Positions 44,616 to 54,014 of a DNA stretch of 64,000 nucleotides are shown piece by piece. A program made the translations under genes and the position numbers. Each line of letters starts with the position of its first letter. The first letter of the stretch is position 1. Source of the DNA: Devosia sp. LC5 (GTDB taxonomy: Bacteria; Pseudomonadota; Alphaproteobacteria; Rhizobiales; Devosiaceae). The DNA is taken from positions 51,034 to 115,033 of the forward strand of contig NZ_JNNO01000008.1 in assembly GCF_000735585.1 (NCBI RefSeq), in the 5' to 3' direction. Under the pieces are notes generated by a model. That model ran no database searches. It worked only from the letters and a program-made list of their open reading frames with translations, and was not told the DNA's origin.

Positions 44616-46856
44616 ATGACAACAGCGAAACCGCAGCCAATGGCCGGACAATCTGACGCCGACGACCTGATCGCAGAACTCGCGAAATTGATGGCGCAGG
44701 ACGCGCGCACGGATTCTCCGGCGCCGTCCGCCCCACAGCCAGCTTCTCCTCAGCCCACGCCGTTCCCGGTTCGCATCCCGGGCGGCGAGTCGCCTGCCGC
44801 AGCCAGTCCAACGCCCGTGCCGCGTTTCGACTTCAATCGTCCTGCCGAAACGCCTGCCGCGCCGCAGCCTGCAGCGCAGCAAGCCGTTCCGCCCCGTCGC
44901 GAGCCCGAACCAGCGCCTGTCGCGCCCGTCGTCACCGCCAAGCCTGTGGTGGCGCCAACGCCCGTCGCGCCGGCTCCCGCCGAAGCCAGGCGTGAGCCTG
45001 ACGCCTTCAATTTTGACCTGGATTTCGCACCCAAGTCCTCGCCGGTCAGCTCTCCCGTGCCGCAGGCGCCACAGCCGGCCGGCGCCGCGCCCGCTTCGGC
45101 CCCATCGCCATCGCCAGATACCGCGCCTTCTGCGCCGGCCAGCGGTGACTATGACAGCATTGCCGATCTGATCGCCGCCGAGCTGTTGGGCGATACCCAG
45201 CCCGAACCCCCGCCCGCCGCGGCACCCCTGGTGGCTGCTCCGGCCCAGCAGGCGGCCCGTCCGGTCGTGTCGGGCGGTCTTGTTGTCGATCAGGATGAGG
45301 GCGCCGGACATCGGCAGCCCAGCCCGGAACCTGCGCCAAAGCTGCAGGCCGACAGCTTCAAGATTCCCCCGGTATTCGGTCTGGGCACGCGTCCAGGCAC
45401 GCCCGCCGTCAGCACATCCGCGCCAGAAGCGCCGACGCCGTCCGAGCGGCGCGCCGAGGCCCCGGCTTCCGCGACGTCAACCGTCACCGAAAGCGCCGCC
45501 GGCACGCTCGGCAGCGACCCGATCGATGAAATCGAGAACCTGATCGGCCGCGCCGTCCGGGTCGACATGGATTCCTCCGCTCCGGCAAAGCCCACCGGAG
45601 ACCGGCCCGTGGCCAGCCCCGCTTTGCGCAGCCTCGCTACGCCCACTCTGGTGCAGCCGGCCGCCAAGCCGCCGCGCCCCGTTTCGGAAGTCGACGAAAC
45701 CATTTTGGCGGCCGCCGCCGCGACTGGTGCCGATATCGGTTGGGTCGAAACGCCCGATGCAGAAGAGGCCAAGCCCGGCAAGCGCCGGATTGGGGCCGAA
45801 CGCGCTCCCCGCGCGCCGCGCAGTTTTAACTTTTCTCGCGCTCTGGCCGGTCCTGTCGTTGCCATCGTGCTGCTCGCCGCCGCCGGCTTTGGCCTCTATT
45901 GGGTCCTGGGCATGGGTGGGGAGAGCGGTCCCCCGCCAGTACTCACCGCCGACGCTACCCCGATCAAGGAAACGCCGGCCGCCCAGCCTGCAACCGGGGC
46001 TGCGCAGCAATCCGTTGTCTTCAACGAAATCGACGGCGTGCAGCCCGGCAGTGACGAGCAATTGGTCTCGCGCGATCAGGCTGATGTGAACGAGGTGACT
46101 CAGGTTGCCTCGACTCCATCCGTCAGCGAAGAAGGCCTGGCCAATCGCAAGGTCCGCACCGTCACCGTGCGTCCCGATGGCACCATTGTCAGCGGCGAAG
46201 AAACCGTGGCCGGCTCGGCCATTCTGCCGGTCGATCGTCCCAATGTGCCCGAAGTTCCCGGTGCCGAAACTGCCAGCCCCGAACTGCTCGCCGCTGCTGC
46301 CGAGGCTGAACCGGCACCCACGCCGGCGGCCACTCCCGTGGTCCCGCCCGTGACGCCGGTAACGCCCGGCTCCACCGTTCCGGCGGTCGATGCCGCCGGC
46401 AATCCGATTGCGGGCAAGACCACCATCGTGCCGCGCACCCGTCCTGCCAGCTTCGCCCAGCAGACGGCTTCCGCAGCTCCCGCCACCACGGTCGATGCCA
46501 TCATCAACGATGCCGCCGTAGCGCCAGCACCGACGCCTGCACCCACGCCGGCGCCAGCAGCCAGCACCGCCGCCATTCCGCCCGGCGCCACCGAGGTCGA
46601 TGCCCTGCCCAATGACGCCCCGGCCTATGTCCAGCTCGCCTCCCAGCGCAGCGAAGCCGAGGCCCGCCAGACGGCCCAGGCCATGGTCACCCGCTTTGGC
46701 CCGCTCTTTGGCGGCGCCAATATGGAAGTCCAGCGCGTCGACTTGGGCGCCCGCGGCATCTTCTACCGCGTCCGCGTCCCCGCCAATTCCCTGCAAGCGG
46801 CCAATGACATGTGCACCCAGGTCAAAGCTGCCGGCGGCGACTGCTTCACGATGTAA
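44616..46856 (+). CDS. SPOR-domain cell envelope protein
   Basis: 746 residues from ATG 44616; a TTG one codon earlier is less likely. A long proline/alanine-rich N-terminal half (residues about 30-390) predicted to be disordered and cytoplasmic, one helix PVVAIVLLAAAGFGLYWVLG (about residue 415), a periplasmic Pro/Ala/Thr-rich linker, and a C-terminal SPOR domain (AYVQLASQRSEAEARQTAQA to GGDCFTM). SPOR domains bind denuded glycan at the septum. In many relatives nagZ follows here; in this window the next gene is scpA. Confidence 0.9.
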   Translation: MTTAKPQPMAGQSDADDLIAELAKLMAQDARTDSPAPSAPQPASPQPTPFPVRIPGGESPAAASPTPVPRFDFNRPAETPAAPQPAAQQAVPPRREPEPAPVAPVVTAKPVVAPTPVAPAPAEARREPDAFNFDLDFAPKSSPVSSPVPQAPQPAGAAPASAPSPSPDTAPSAPASGDYDSIADLIAAELLGDTQPEPPPAAAPLVAAPAQQAARPVVSGGLVVDQDEGAGHRQPSPEPAPKLQADSFKIPPVFGLGTRPGTPAVSTSAPEAPTPSERRAEAPASATSTVTESAAGTLGSDPIDEIENLIGRAVRVDMDSSAPAKPTGDRPVASPALRSLATPTLVQPAAKPPRPVSEVDETILAAAAATGADIGWVETPDAEEAKPGKRRIGAERAPRAPRSFNFSRALAGPVVAIVLLAAAGFGLYWVLGMGGESGPPPVLTADATPIKETPAAQPATGAAQQSVVFNEIDGVQPGSDEQLVSRDQADVNEVTQVASTPSVSEEGLANRKVRTVTVRPDGTIVSGEETVAGSAILPVDRPNVPEVPGAETASPELLAAAAEAEPAPTPAATPVVPPVTPVTPGSTVPAVDAAGNPIAGKTTIVPRTRPASFAQQTASAAPATTVDAIINDAAVAPAPTPAPTPAPAASTAAIPPGATEVDALPNDAPAYVQLASQRSEAEARQTAQAMVTRFGPLFGGANMEVQRVDLGARGIFYRVRVPANSLQAANDMCTQVKAAGGDCFTM

Positions 46857-47172
46857 CCCCTTCACCTCTCCCTTCGGGGGAGAGGTCGGCCCATAGGGCC
46901 GGGTGGGGCCTTTCCGATACGCTGTTCCAAGAAAGACCTCCACCTTGATCCGTCCCCCAAGAGGGAGGGAGACGATGGAGCCGAGACGGCTGTGCTTGCG
47001 CCTCCCTCCCCTCGATGGGGAGGGAATGAGGGTGGGGTGATGGGAGCCCCGGGCCTGGGGCAGGGTGATCTACTACCGGGCAAAACCGCACAACACCCGG
47101 CGCAACGCTTGACGCTGCTTGGTCCAAAGGCCAAGGATTGTTGCATATTTTGCAAGGCGGCCACCGACTGAC
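46857..47172. repeat. Repeat-filled gap between SPOR gene and scpA
   Basis: 46860-46911 is the third copy of the TTCACCTCTCCC repeat. A second GC-rich unit follows: CCCCCAAGAGGGAGGGAG near 46952 and CTCCCTCCCCTCGATGGGGA near 47002. No gene remnant is recognisable, though nagZ is expected at this place in related genomes. Confidence 0.7.
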
Positions 47173-47961
47173 ATGACGAGCCCACAGACCGATTGGTTCG
47201 ATACGCCGGCGGCGCCGGTCGACGAAGACGTTATGTATGTCGATGTCGATGGCTATGAAGGCCCGCTCGATCTGCTGCTCGATCTCGCCCGCCGCCAGAA
47301 GGTCGATCTGGCCGCCATTTCCGTTCTGGCGCTCGCCGAGCAATATCTCAAATTCATCGAGACCGTGCGCGAGAAGCGCATCGAGGTTGCGGCCGACTAT
47401 CTGGTCATGGCTGCCTGGCTCGCCTATCTCAAAAGCCGCCTCATGGTGCCCCAGGCGCCTAGCGATGAAGAGCCGTCCGGCGAAATGCTCGCCGCCATGC
47501 TGCAATTCCGCCTCAAGCGGCTCGAAGCCATGCGCCGCGCCGCCAGCCAATTGATGAACCGTCCGCGTCTCGGCTTCCAGATTTACGCCCGCGGCGCCCC
47601 CGAGCCCATCGAGATCAATCGCAAGAGCCTGTGGGAAGCCTCGCTTTACGATCTGCTCAAGGCCTATGTCGGCCAGCGCGAACGCGGCGCCACCACCGAC
47701 TATACCCCGCTGCAGCGCACCGTCTGGTCGTTGCAGGAGGCGCGAGATATCCTACAGCGCCTGATCGGTGATAGTTTCGAATGGGTCGCCATGGACACCT
47801 ACCTCGCCGAATATCTGGCGACCCCGGCCGAACGCACTACCGTTCGCGCCTCCACCTTCGCCTCCAGCCTCGAACTGGTGCGCCTGGGCAAGATTGATCT
47901 GCGCCAAACCGAGACATTCGGGCCGCTTTTCATGCGTCGCCGCAAGAGTGACACGCCGTGA
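47173..47961 (+). CDS. scpA: Segregation and condensation protein A
   Basis: 262 residues from ATG 47173. YEGPLDLLLDLARRQKVDLA is the ScpA N-terminal signature, LVMAAWLAYLKSRLMVP follows, and FASSLELVRLGKIDLRQTET closes the C-terminal winged helix. It is the kleisin that bridges SMC heads in condensin. Its end overlaps scpB by four bases (GTGA). Confidence 0.95.
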   Translation: MTSPQTDWFDTPAAPVDEDVMYVDVDGYEGPLDLLLDLARRQKVDLAAISVLALAEQYLKFIETVREKRIEVAADYLVMAAWLAYLKSRLMVPQAPSDEEPSGEMLAAMLQFRLKRLEAMRRAASQLMNRPRLGFQIYARGAPEPIEINRKSLWEASLYDLLKAYVGQRERGATTDYTPLQRTVWSLQEARDILQRLIGDSFEWVAMDTYLAEYLATPAERTTVRASTFASSLELVRLGKIDLRQTETFGPLFMRRRKSDTP

Positions 47962-48590
47962 GCGAGGTCACCGAGCGGCATTTGCGCATTCTCGAGGCTC
48001 TCCTCTTTGCATCGAAAGAGCCTCTGGATGCTAACACTCTGCTAGCCTATCTGGGCGAAGGGGCCGACGTGCACGGATTGCTGGTTACTCTGGCCGGGCG
48101 CTATGCGGGCCGGGGCGTGAACCTGGTTCGCCGCGCCGATAAATGGGCCTTCCGCACCGCCGAAGACCTCGGCTTCCTGCTCCGCCGCGAAGAGCAGGAA
48201 ACCCGCCCGCTCTCCCGCGCCGCCCTCGAAACCCTCTCCATCATCGCCTATCACCAGCCCGCCACCCGCGCCGAAATCGAAGAAGTCCGCGGCGTCGCCA
48301 CCGGCAAGGGCACCATCGATCTGCTGCTCGAAGCCGGATGGATCCGCATGCGCGGCCGCCGCCGCACCCCCGGCCGCCCCGTAACCTACGGAACGACCGA
48401 GGCTTTTCTCGATCACTTCGGCCTCGAAGCCTTGAGCGATCTCCCCGGCCTGGACGAACTCAAAGGCTCAGGCCTCCTCTCCAACCGCCTCCCACCGAGC
48501 CTGCAGATCCCGCTCCCCTTCGAAGGCGCCCTGCGGGACGACGAAGACCCGCTCGAGCCCGGCGACGAAGACGTCGAGGACAATTCATAG
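47958..48590 (+). CDS. scpB: Segregation and condensation protein B
   Basis: 210 residues from GTG 47958, translationally coupled to scpA. Winged-helix pair with ILEALLFASKEPLDANTLLA, PLSRAALETLSIIAYHQPAT, EIEEVRGVATGKGTIDLLLE and TYGTTEAFLDHFGLEALSDL, all ScpB hallmarks. It binds the kleisin middle region. Its stop overlaps the GTG of the next gene by one base. Confidence 0.95.
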   Translation: MSEVTERHLRILEALLFASKEPLDANTLLAYLGEGADVHGLLVTLAGRYAGRGVNLVRRADKWAFRTAEDLGFLLRREEQETRPLSRAALETLSIIAYHQPATRAEIEEVRGVATGKGTIDLLLEAGWIRMRGRRRTPGRPVTYGTTEAFLDHFGLEALSDLPGLDELKGSGLLSNRLPPSLQIPLPFEGALRDDEDPLEPGDEDVEDNS

Positions 48591-49690
48591 TGCCGAATTC
48601 CACCGAACTGCGGAGCTGGGGCGCCCGCGGCACCGCCGGCGTCAGCTTCGCCGCCACCCTCGAATTCGCCGCGGTCACCGTCCACCTCGGGGGCAGGGTG
48701 GTACTCGACCAATTCTCCCTCCGCCTCGAACCCGGCGAGATCGTCTGCCTGCTCGGGGAATCAGGCTCCGGCAAATCCACCGCCCTCCGGGTCGCCGCCG
48801 GCATCCAGCCCGTCCATGCCGGCGCGCTGCTGATCAATGGCCAAACCATGTCGGCCCCAGGCGCCACCATCTCGCCCGACCGGCGCGGAATTGGCTTGAT
48901 GTTTCAGGACTTTGCGCTTTTCCCGCACCTCACAGTCCTACAAAACGTACTGTTCGGCCTGCGCCGCCTCGGCCGCGCCTCGGCTCTCGCCCAAGCCCGC
49001 TCGGCGCTCCACCGGGTCGGCCTTGGCGCCCGCGAGGCCGATTATCCCCACATGCTTTCCGGCGGCCAGCAACAGCGCCTGGCGCTCGCCCGCAGCGTCG
49101 CGCCACGCCCAGCGGTCTTGCTACTCGACGAGCCTTTCTCCAGTCTTGACGCACGATTGCGTGAAACGGTGCGCGAGGAAACGCTTGCCGTCCTCCGCGA
49201 AACCCACGCCACGAGCCTTGTCGTCACCCACGATCCTGAGGAAGCCATGGTCATGGGCGACCGCGTCGCTTTGCTCCGCCATGGCCGCATCGCCCAGATC
49301 GGCACCGCCGCCGAAATCTACCGTCACCCCGTCGATCTCAATGCCGCCCGCTTCTTTTCTCCACTCAGCGAAATCGAATCCATCGTCGTCAACGGCCGCG
49401 CGCTCACGCCTTTGGGCTCTGTTGCCACGCCGGGTTTGCCCGATGGCGCTGCCGTGACCATCGCCATCCGTCCCACCGGCGGGGCCGATCTATCCACCAG
49501 CGGCCCCGGCACGCCGGGCCGCCTGATCGCCAAGCGCGACGCTATTGGCATCGATATCTGCGAGGTCAAAGTCAACGGGATCGAAGCCCCCTTGGTCCTG
49601 CGCCAACCGTCCAGGGCCGATATTGCTGTGGGCCAAGACGTCTTCGTGAACCTCAACGAGAAACACGTTCTTGTGTTTGGTCGAGATTAA
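48590..49690 (+). CDS. Orphan ABC transporter ATP-binding protein (FbpC/PotA-like)
   Basis: 366 residues from GTG 48590, overlapping the scpB stop by one base. Walker A GESGSGKST, Q-loop LMFQDFALFPHLT, signature LSGGQQQR, Walker B LLLDEPFSSLD, switch VTHDPEEAM, then a C-terminal TOBE-like half (VTIAIRPTGG, EVKVNGIEAPLVLR). It resembles ATPases of ferric-iron, thiamine or polyamine importers, but no permease or binding protein lies nearby. It may serve a transporter coded elsewhere. The 20-odd residues before the fold are of unclear use. Confidence 0.88.
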   Translation: MPNSTELRSWGARGTAGVSFAATLEFAAVTVHLGGRVVLDQFSLRLEPGEIVCLLGESGSGKSTALRVAAGIQPVHAGALLINGQTMSAPGATISPDRRGIGLMFQDFALFPHLTVLQNVLFGLRRLGRASALAQARSALHRVGLGAREADYPHMLSGGQQQRLALARSVAPRPAVLLLDEPFSSLDARLRETVREETLAVLRETHATSLVVTHDPEEAMVMGDRVALLRHGRIAQIGTAAEIYRHPVDLNAARFFSPLSEIESIVVNGRALTPLGSVATPGLPDGAAVTIAIRPTGGADLSTSGPGTPGRLIAKRDAIGIDICEVKVNGIEAPLVLRQPSRADIAVGQDVFVNLNEKHVLVFGRD

Positions 49691-49749
49691 ACCTATTTCT
49701 CGCTATATCTATCGCGTGTCACGCGTCTGAAAAGTCTAGGGAGTCCAAT

Positions 49750-49965
49750 ATGCACGCGCCAGGAATTTGGGGCATTCTCGTTATCGCCGTTGTTGTCGTG
49801 CTGTTGTTCGGCCGCGGCAAGATTTCCGGAATGATGGGTGAAGTCGCCTCCGGCATCAAAGCCTTCCAGAAGGGCATGCGCGATGAAGAGACCAAGCCGG
49901 CAGAACGGGTTACCACCTCTGCCGAAGTCGATGCTCGCGAAGTAGACCGCAGCAAGGACGCTTGA
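49750..49965 (+). CDS. tatA: Sec-independent translocase subunit TatA
   Basis: 71 residues. N-terminal helix GIWGILVIAVVVVLLFGRGK with the FG(R)GK hinge, amphipathic helix ISGMMGEVASGIKAFQKGM, and an acidic tail. TatA oligomers form the transport path for folded proteins. First of tatABC. Confidence 0.95.
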   Translation: MHAPGIWGILVIAVVVVLLFGRGKISGMMGEVASGIKAFQKGMRDEETKPAERVTTSAEVDAREVDRSKDA

Positions 49966-50022
49966 TCGCGTCCTGCTCGCTATGGCCTAAGGGCCGCGTT
50001 GCCCTCTAAGGAATAGAACACT

Positions 50023-50730
50023 ATGCTCGGCTTGAGCTGGACAGAGATGCTGGTCATCGGTCTTGCGGCGCTGATTTTCATCGGCCCCAAGGACCTGCCT
50101 GCGGTGATGAACCGCGTTGGCAAGGTAATCGGTCAAATTCGTCGCACGGGCAGTGAGTTCCAGCGCGAAATTAACAAGACCTCCGGTCTCGATGAAGTGC
50201 GCAATTTGCGCAATTCCATCACCAGCCCGCTCAAGAAAACCGCCGAGGAAATCCGGCGCGAATTCAACACCATCACGCCGACCGGGCAGAAGCCGAGCGG
50301 CATCATCAAGCCGGCCGATCCCAAGGCTGAAAGCGTGGTGGACGAGATTAAGGCCGCCGCTGGCATCGCAGCGCCTGCCGCCGCCGCTGCTCCGCTGATG
50401 ACCACCACCGAACCAGTCGCCGCGCCCAAAAAAGCTCCGGCCAAACCCAAGGCCCCGGTCAAGGCGAAAGCCGCGCCAACCCGTCCGGTGATCACCACCC
50501 AATTGGCGCCCTTGCCGACAGAAACCGCCAAAGCGGCGGCTCCCAAAAAGCCGGTTGTGCGCAAAACTGCCGCCAAGCCCACAGGTGCCGAAACCGCCAC
50601 GCCAGCCCAGGCCAGGCCCACGCCGGCCAAACGCGCCACCGCAACAGCAAAGCCTAAAGCTGCAGCAAAGCCAAAAGCCGCCTCCAAACCGAAGCCGCCC
50701 GCAACCGAAGCGAAAGCCGGAAACCAATAG
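50023..50730 (+). CDS. tatB: Sec-independent translocase subunit TatB
   Basis: 235 residues. MLGLSWTEMLVIGLAALIFI then GPKDLPAVMNRVGKVIGQIR is the TatB helix-hinge-amphipathic pattern. From about residue 105 the tail is a long Lys/Pro/Ala-rich low-complexity region, longer than in E. coli and expected to be disordered in the cytoplasm. TatB with TatC binds twin-arginine signals. Confidence 0.94.
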   Translation: MLGLSWTEMLVIGLAALIFIGPKDLPAVMNRVGKVIGQIRRTGSEFQREINKTSGLDEVRNLRNSITSPLKKTAEEIRREFNTITPTGQKPSGIIKPADPKAESVVDEIKAAAGIAAPAAAAAPLMTTTEPVAAPKKAPAKPKAPVKAKAAPTRPVITTQLAPLPTETAKAAAPKKPVVRKTAAKPTGAETATPAQARPTPAKRATATAKPKAAAKPKAASKPKPPATEAKAGNQ

Positions 50731-50733
50731 ATC

Positions 50734-51561
50734 ATGGCCGACGCCACTCCGCAGATCGAAGACAAGAGCAAGCCGGTCGAAGACGAACTGGCCGGTAGCG
50801 AAGCCCCGCTCCTTGAGCACCTCATCGAGCTGCGTAAGCGGCTGATTTATTCCGCTGTTGCCCTCATCGTCCTCATGGTGATCTGCTTCATCTTCGCGCG
50901 GAACATTTACGATGCGCTGTTGATCCCGTATCTGCGGTCCGTTCCCACGGCGGAGTTGATCTATACCGCGCCCCAGGAACTGTTCTTCACCTATCTGAAC
51001 GTGGCCCTGTTCGGCGCGATTTTCCTCGGCTTCCCGGTCGTTGCCAGCCAGATCTACATGTTCGTGGCACCCGGCCTCTACAAGCACGAGCGCAAGGCGT
51101 TCATTCCCTATCTCATTGCCACGCCGATCTTCTTCATCGCTGGCGCGGCGCTGGTCTATTTCGCCGTGCTGCCCATGGCGCTGCATTTCTTCGCCAGCAT
51201 GCAGACCGAAGACATCAAGATGCTGACCAGCGTCTCGGAATATCTTGGCCTCGCCATGCTGCTGATCCTGGCCTTCGGCGCCTGTTTCCAGCTGCCGGTC
51301 GTCTTGACCCTGCTGGCGCAGATTGATCTGGTGCATGTCGACATGCTCAAGAAGGGCCGGCGCTACGCCATCGTCGCCATTCTGTGCTTTGCGGCGGTCA
51401 TCACGCCGCCAGACCCGATTTCCCAGATCGGTCTTGCTGTCCCCATGTACCTGCTCTACGAACTCTCGATCCTGTCCGTGCGGATGGTCGAGCGCCGGCG
51501 CGCCGCTGCTGCTGCGTCCTCTGCCTCCGATCTGACCCCGACCGACGAGTCTTCGTCCTAG
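50734..51561 (+). CDS. tatC: Sec-independent translocase subunit TatC
   Basis: 275 residues, six helices. SEAPLLEHLIELRKRLIYSA is the N-terminal TatC signature, FTYLNVALFGAIFLGFPVVA and the conserved AFGACFQLPVVLTLLAQIDL follow, and FAAVITPPDPISQIGLAVPM is in the last region. It is the twin-arginine signal receptor. It is 3 bp after tatB. Confidence 0.96.
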   Translation: MADATPQIEDKSKPVEDELAGSEAPLLEHLIELRKRLIYSAVALIVLMVICFIFARNIYDALLIPYLRSVPTAELIYTAPQELFFTYLNVALFGAIFLGFPVVASQIYMFVAPGLYKHERKAFIPYLIATPIFFIAGAALVYFAVLPMALHFFASMQTEDIKMLTSVSEYLGLAMLLILAFGACFQLPVVLTLLAQIDLVHVDMLKKGRRYAIVAILCFAAVITPPDPISQIGLAVPMYLLYELSILSVRMVERRRAAAAASSASDLTPTDESSS

Positions 51562-51711
51562 GATCAAAATTTACGGACTTCGTCCTGCGCGTTGCGACGG
51601 AGGGGGTCGTGGCAGCACTCTGCCATGTCCTGATGGTTTCTCGGGCGTGCCATCAGGCCGAGCTATCCAGCCCTAACAATCAGAGAGGCGGGCGACGTCC
51701 CGTATCAACCG

Positions 51712-53250
51712 ATGTTCGATATCAAGTGGATTCGTGCCAACGCCGAAGCATTCGACGCCGCCATCTCGCGGCGCAAGGGCGTGTCGGTCCGCTCCTCCGA
51801 TCTGCTTGCCATCGATGATCGCCGTCGGGAAATCATCGCCAGCCTCAACGAGGCCCAGGAAAAGCGCAACGCGCTTTCCAAGCAGATCGGTCAGGCCAAG
51901 GCCCAGAAAGACGAGGCCAAGGCTGCCGAGCTGATGGCCGGAGTCGCCGCCCTCAAGGAAGCCATCCCACAAGGCGAAGCCGACGAACGCGCTGTCGAGC
52001 TTGAGTTGCGCAATGCCCTCTCGGTCCTGCCCAACCTGGCCTTCGAAGATGTGCCCGATGGCGTCGATGAAGCCGATAATGTCGAATATTTCGGCCCTAA
52101 TGGTTCGCCCGCCACCGCCGCCAAGGCCCGCGCGCCTAAGCCCAGCTTCTCTTTTGCTCCCAAGGAGCATTACGAGGTCGGCGTCGCCGCCAATGGCGAC
52201 ATGGATTTCGAACTCGCTGCCAAGCTCTCCGGCAGCCGCTTCGTCGTGCTGAAAGGGCAGGTGGCTCGGCTGGAACGCGCCCTCGGCCAGTTCATGCTCG
52301 ACCTGCACACCACTGAACATGGCTATACCGAAGTCCAGCCACCGCTGCTGGTCAAGGACGATGCGTTGTTCGGCACCAACCAACTGCCCAAGTTTGAAGA
52401 AGACCTTTTTGCTACATCGCGGGACAATGCGTCGACCAACGCGGTAATGCAGCTAACGCAACGCGAATACGGTTTGCAGTTGGTTGAGCAGCAAATTGCT
52501 AAGCTCGCTGACCATTCGGGCCGCAACGCAATTGCGATAGCTAGGCTGAATCGGCAGGCGGCTAACGAGCGGATGGCGATCGCAATTCTGAAAACGGAAA
52601 TCGACTCTCATCAGATTTTCGAGGGCTTCCAAAGTTCGAAGCTCTACCTGATCCCCACAGCCGAAGTCCCGCTCACCAACCTCGTCCGCGAATCCATCGT
52701 GTCCGAAGAAGCGCTCCCCATGCGCCTCACCGCGCTGACCCCGTGCTTCCGTTCCGAAGCCGGTTCGGCCGGTCGCGACACGCGCGGCATGCTGCGGCAG
52801 CATCAGTTCAACAAGGTCGAGATGGTGTCGATCACTACGCCCGAAACCTCGGTGGACGAGCATGAGCGCATGCTGACCTGCGCCGAAGCCGTACTGCAAA
52901 AGCTGGGCCTGCATTACCGCGTCATGACGCTGTGCACCGGCGATCTGGGCTTTGGCGCCAAGAAGACCTATGACCTCGAAGTCTGGCTCCCCGGCCAGGA
53001 TACCTATCGTGAGATCTCCTCGGTCTCGGTCTGCGGCGATTTCCAGGCCCGCCGCATGGACGCGCGCTACCGCCCCGCCGGCGAAAAGCAGGCGCCGCGT
53101 TTCGTGCACACCCTCAATGGCTCGGGCACGGCTGTCGGCCGCTGCCTCATCGCGGTCCTGGAAAACTACCAGCAAGAGGACGGCTCCGTCCTCGTGCCCG
53201 AAGTGCTGCGACCCTATATGGGCGGCCTCACCTCCATCGGCGGCCGCTAA
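51712..53250 (+). CDS. serS: Seryl-tRNA synthetase with internal insertion
   Basis: 512 residues; the family is about 425-430. N-terminal tRNA-binding coiled coil (residues about 25-100), motif 1 region [18 protein letters not shown], motif 2 [20 protein letters not shown], motif 3 [18 protein letters not shown], all intact. Between FEEDLFAT and [15 protein letters not shown], where normally only a few residues lie, there are about 75 extra residues (about 236-310; 52417-52641). The insert keeps the frame, has visibly lower GC, includes ATA and AGG codons, and is Gln/Asn/Ala/Ile-rich and probably helical. The enzyme charges tRNA-Ser and is presumably active. Confidence 0.95.
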   Translation: MFDIKWIRANAEAFDAAISRRKGVSVRSSDLLAIDDRRREIIASLNEAQEKRNALSKQIGQAKAQKDEAKAAELMAGVAALKEAIPQGEADERAVELELRNALSVLPNLAFEDVPDGVDEADNVEYFGPNGSPATAAKARAPKPSFSFAPKEHYEVGVAANGDMDFELAAKLSGSRFVVLKGQVARLERALGQFMLDLHTTEHGYTEVQPPLLVKDDALFGTNQLPKFEEDLFATSRDNASTNAVMQLTQREYGLQLVEQQIAKLADHSGRNAIAIARLNRQAANERMAIAILKTEIDSHQIFEGFQSSKLYLIPTAEVPLTNLVRESIVSEEALPMRLTALTPCFRSEAGSAGRDTRGMLRQHQFNKVEMVSITTPETSVDEHERMLTCAEAVLQKLGLHYRVMTLCTGDLGFGAKKTYDLEVWLPGQDTYREISSVSVCGDFQARRMDARYRPAGEKQAPRFVHTLNGSGTAVGRCLIAVLENYQQEDGSVLVPEVLRPYMGGLTSIGGR

Positions 53251-54014
53251 TGACCTTGCGCATCCTGCTCACCAATGATGATGGCGTGGATGCGCCGGGC
53301 CTGGCCGTCATGGCCGGCATTGCTCGCGCCATCAGCGACGACGTGTGGATTGTCGCGCCCGATGGCAATCAGAGCGGGGCAGGGCACCGCTTCACCCTGG
53401 GCCGCGAACTGCACTACGAGCAGCGCGCGGACCGCACCTTCACAGTGATCGGCGGCTCGCCCGCCGATTGCGTCGTCACCGGCATGACCCATCTGCTGGA
53501 CCGGCCCGCCGATCTGGTGCTGTCCGGCGTCAATGCCGGCCAGAATCTGGGCGATGTTATCAATTGCTCGGGCACCGCGGCCGGCGCGCGGGAAGGGGCC
53601 CTGCAGGGCGCCATCGCCATCGCCATGAGCCAGGCCAATAATTACGAGCATGGCCGCGAAGTCGATTGGGCCAATGCTGTCCGTTACGGCGCCGCCACAA
53701 TCCGCGCCATCCTCGAGGTCGTCGAGGGGCGTCAGACCTATTACAACGTCAATTTCCCCTGGTGCCCGCCCGACGAAGTCTCTGGCATCTCAGTGGTGCA
53801 GCACCAGCGCTTCTCGCGCTCCCCATTTCGCTATTATCCTAGCGACAATCCCGGCAAATTCTTCGTCGCCGTTCCTGAAACGCCTTTGCCGCTCGATCGC
53901 GAACACGACTTCGAAGTCCTGCGCCAAGACAAGGCCATTACGGTGACGCCGCTGTTGTTGCAACAAACGGACCAGGTCACCACGGAACGCCTCAAAGGCA
54001 AACTGGCGCTTTAA
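53250..54014 (+). CDS. surE: 5'-nucleotidase SurE
   Basis: 254 residues; ATG overlaps the serS stop by one base. LLTNDDGVDAPGL carries the metal-binding DD, IVAPDGNQSGAGH and VLSGVNAGQNLGD complete the active site, and GTAAGAREGALQGAIAIAMS follows. It dephosphorylates nucleoside monophosphates. In relatives pcm commonly follows; here a repeat tract does. Confidence 0.95.
   Translation: MTLRILLTNDDGVDAPGLAVMAGIARAISDDVWIVAPDGNQSGAGHRFTLGRELHYEQRADRTFTVIGGSPADCVVTGMTHLLDRPADLVLSGVNAGQNLGDVINCSGTAAGAREGALQGAIAIAMSQANNYEHGREVDWANAVRYGAATIRAILEVVEGRQTYYNVNFPWCPPDEVSGISVVQHQRFSRSPFRYYPSDNPGKFFVAVPETPLPLDREHDFEVLRQDKAITVTPLLLQQTDQVTTERLKGKLAL

Noticed and set aside
45477..46943. Long minus-strand open frame opposite the SPOR gene
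   Set aside because: Gly/Arg-rich shadow of the Pro/Ala-rich coding strand; no start signal or family match.
48590..49690. Naming the orphan ATPase fbpC (ferric iron import)
   Set aside because: No iron-binding protein or permease is nearby and the C-terminal half is not diagnostic.
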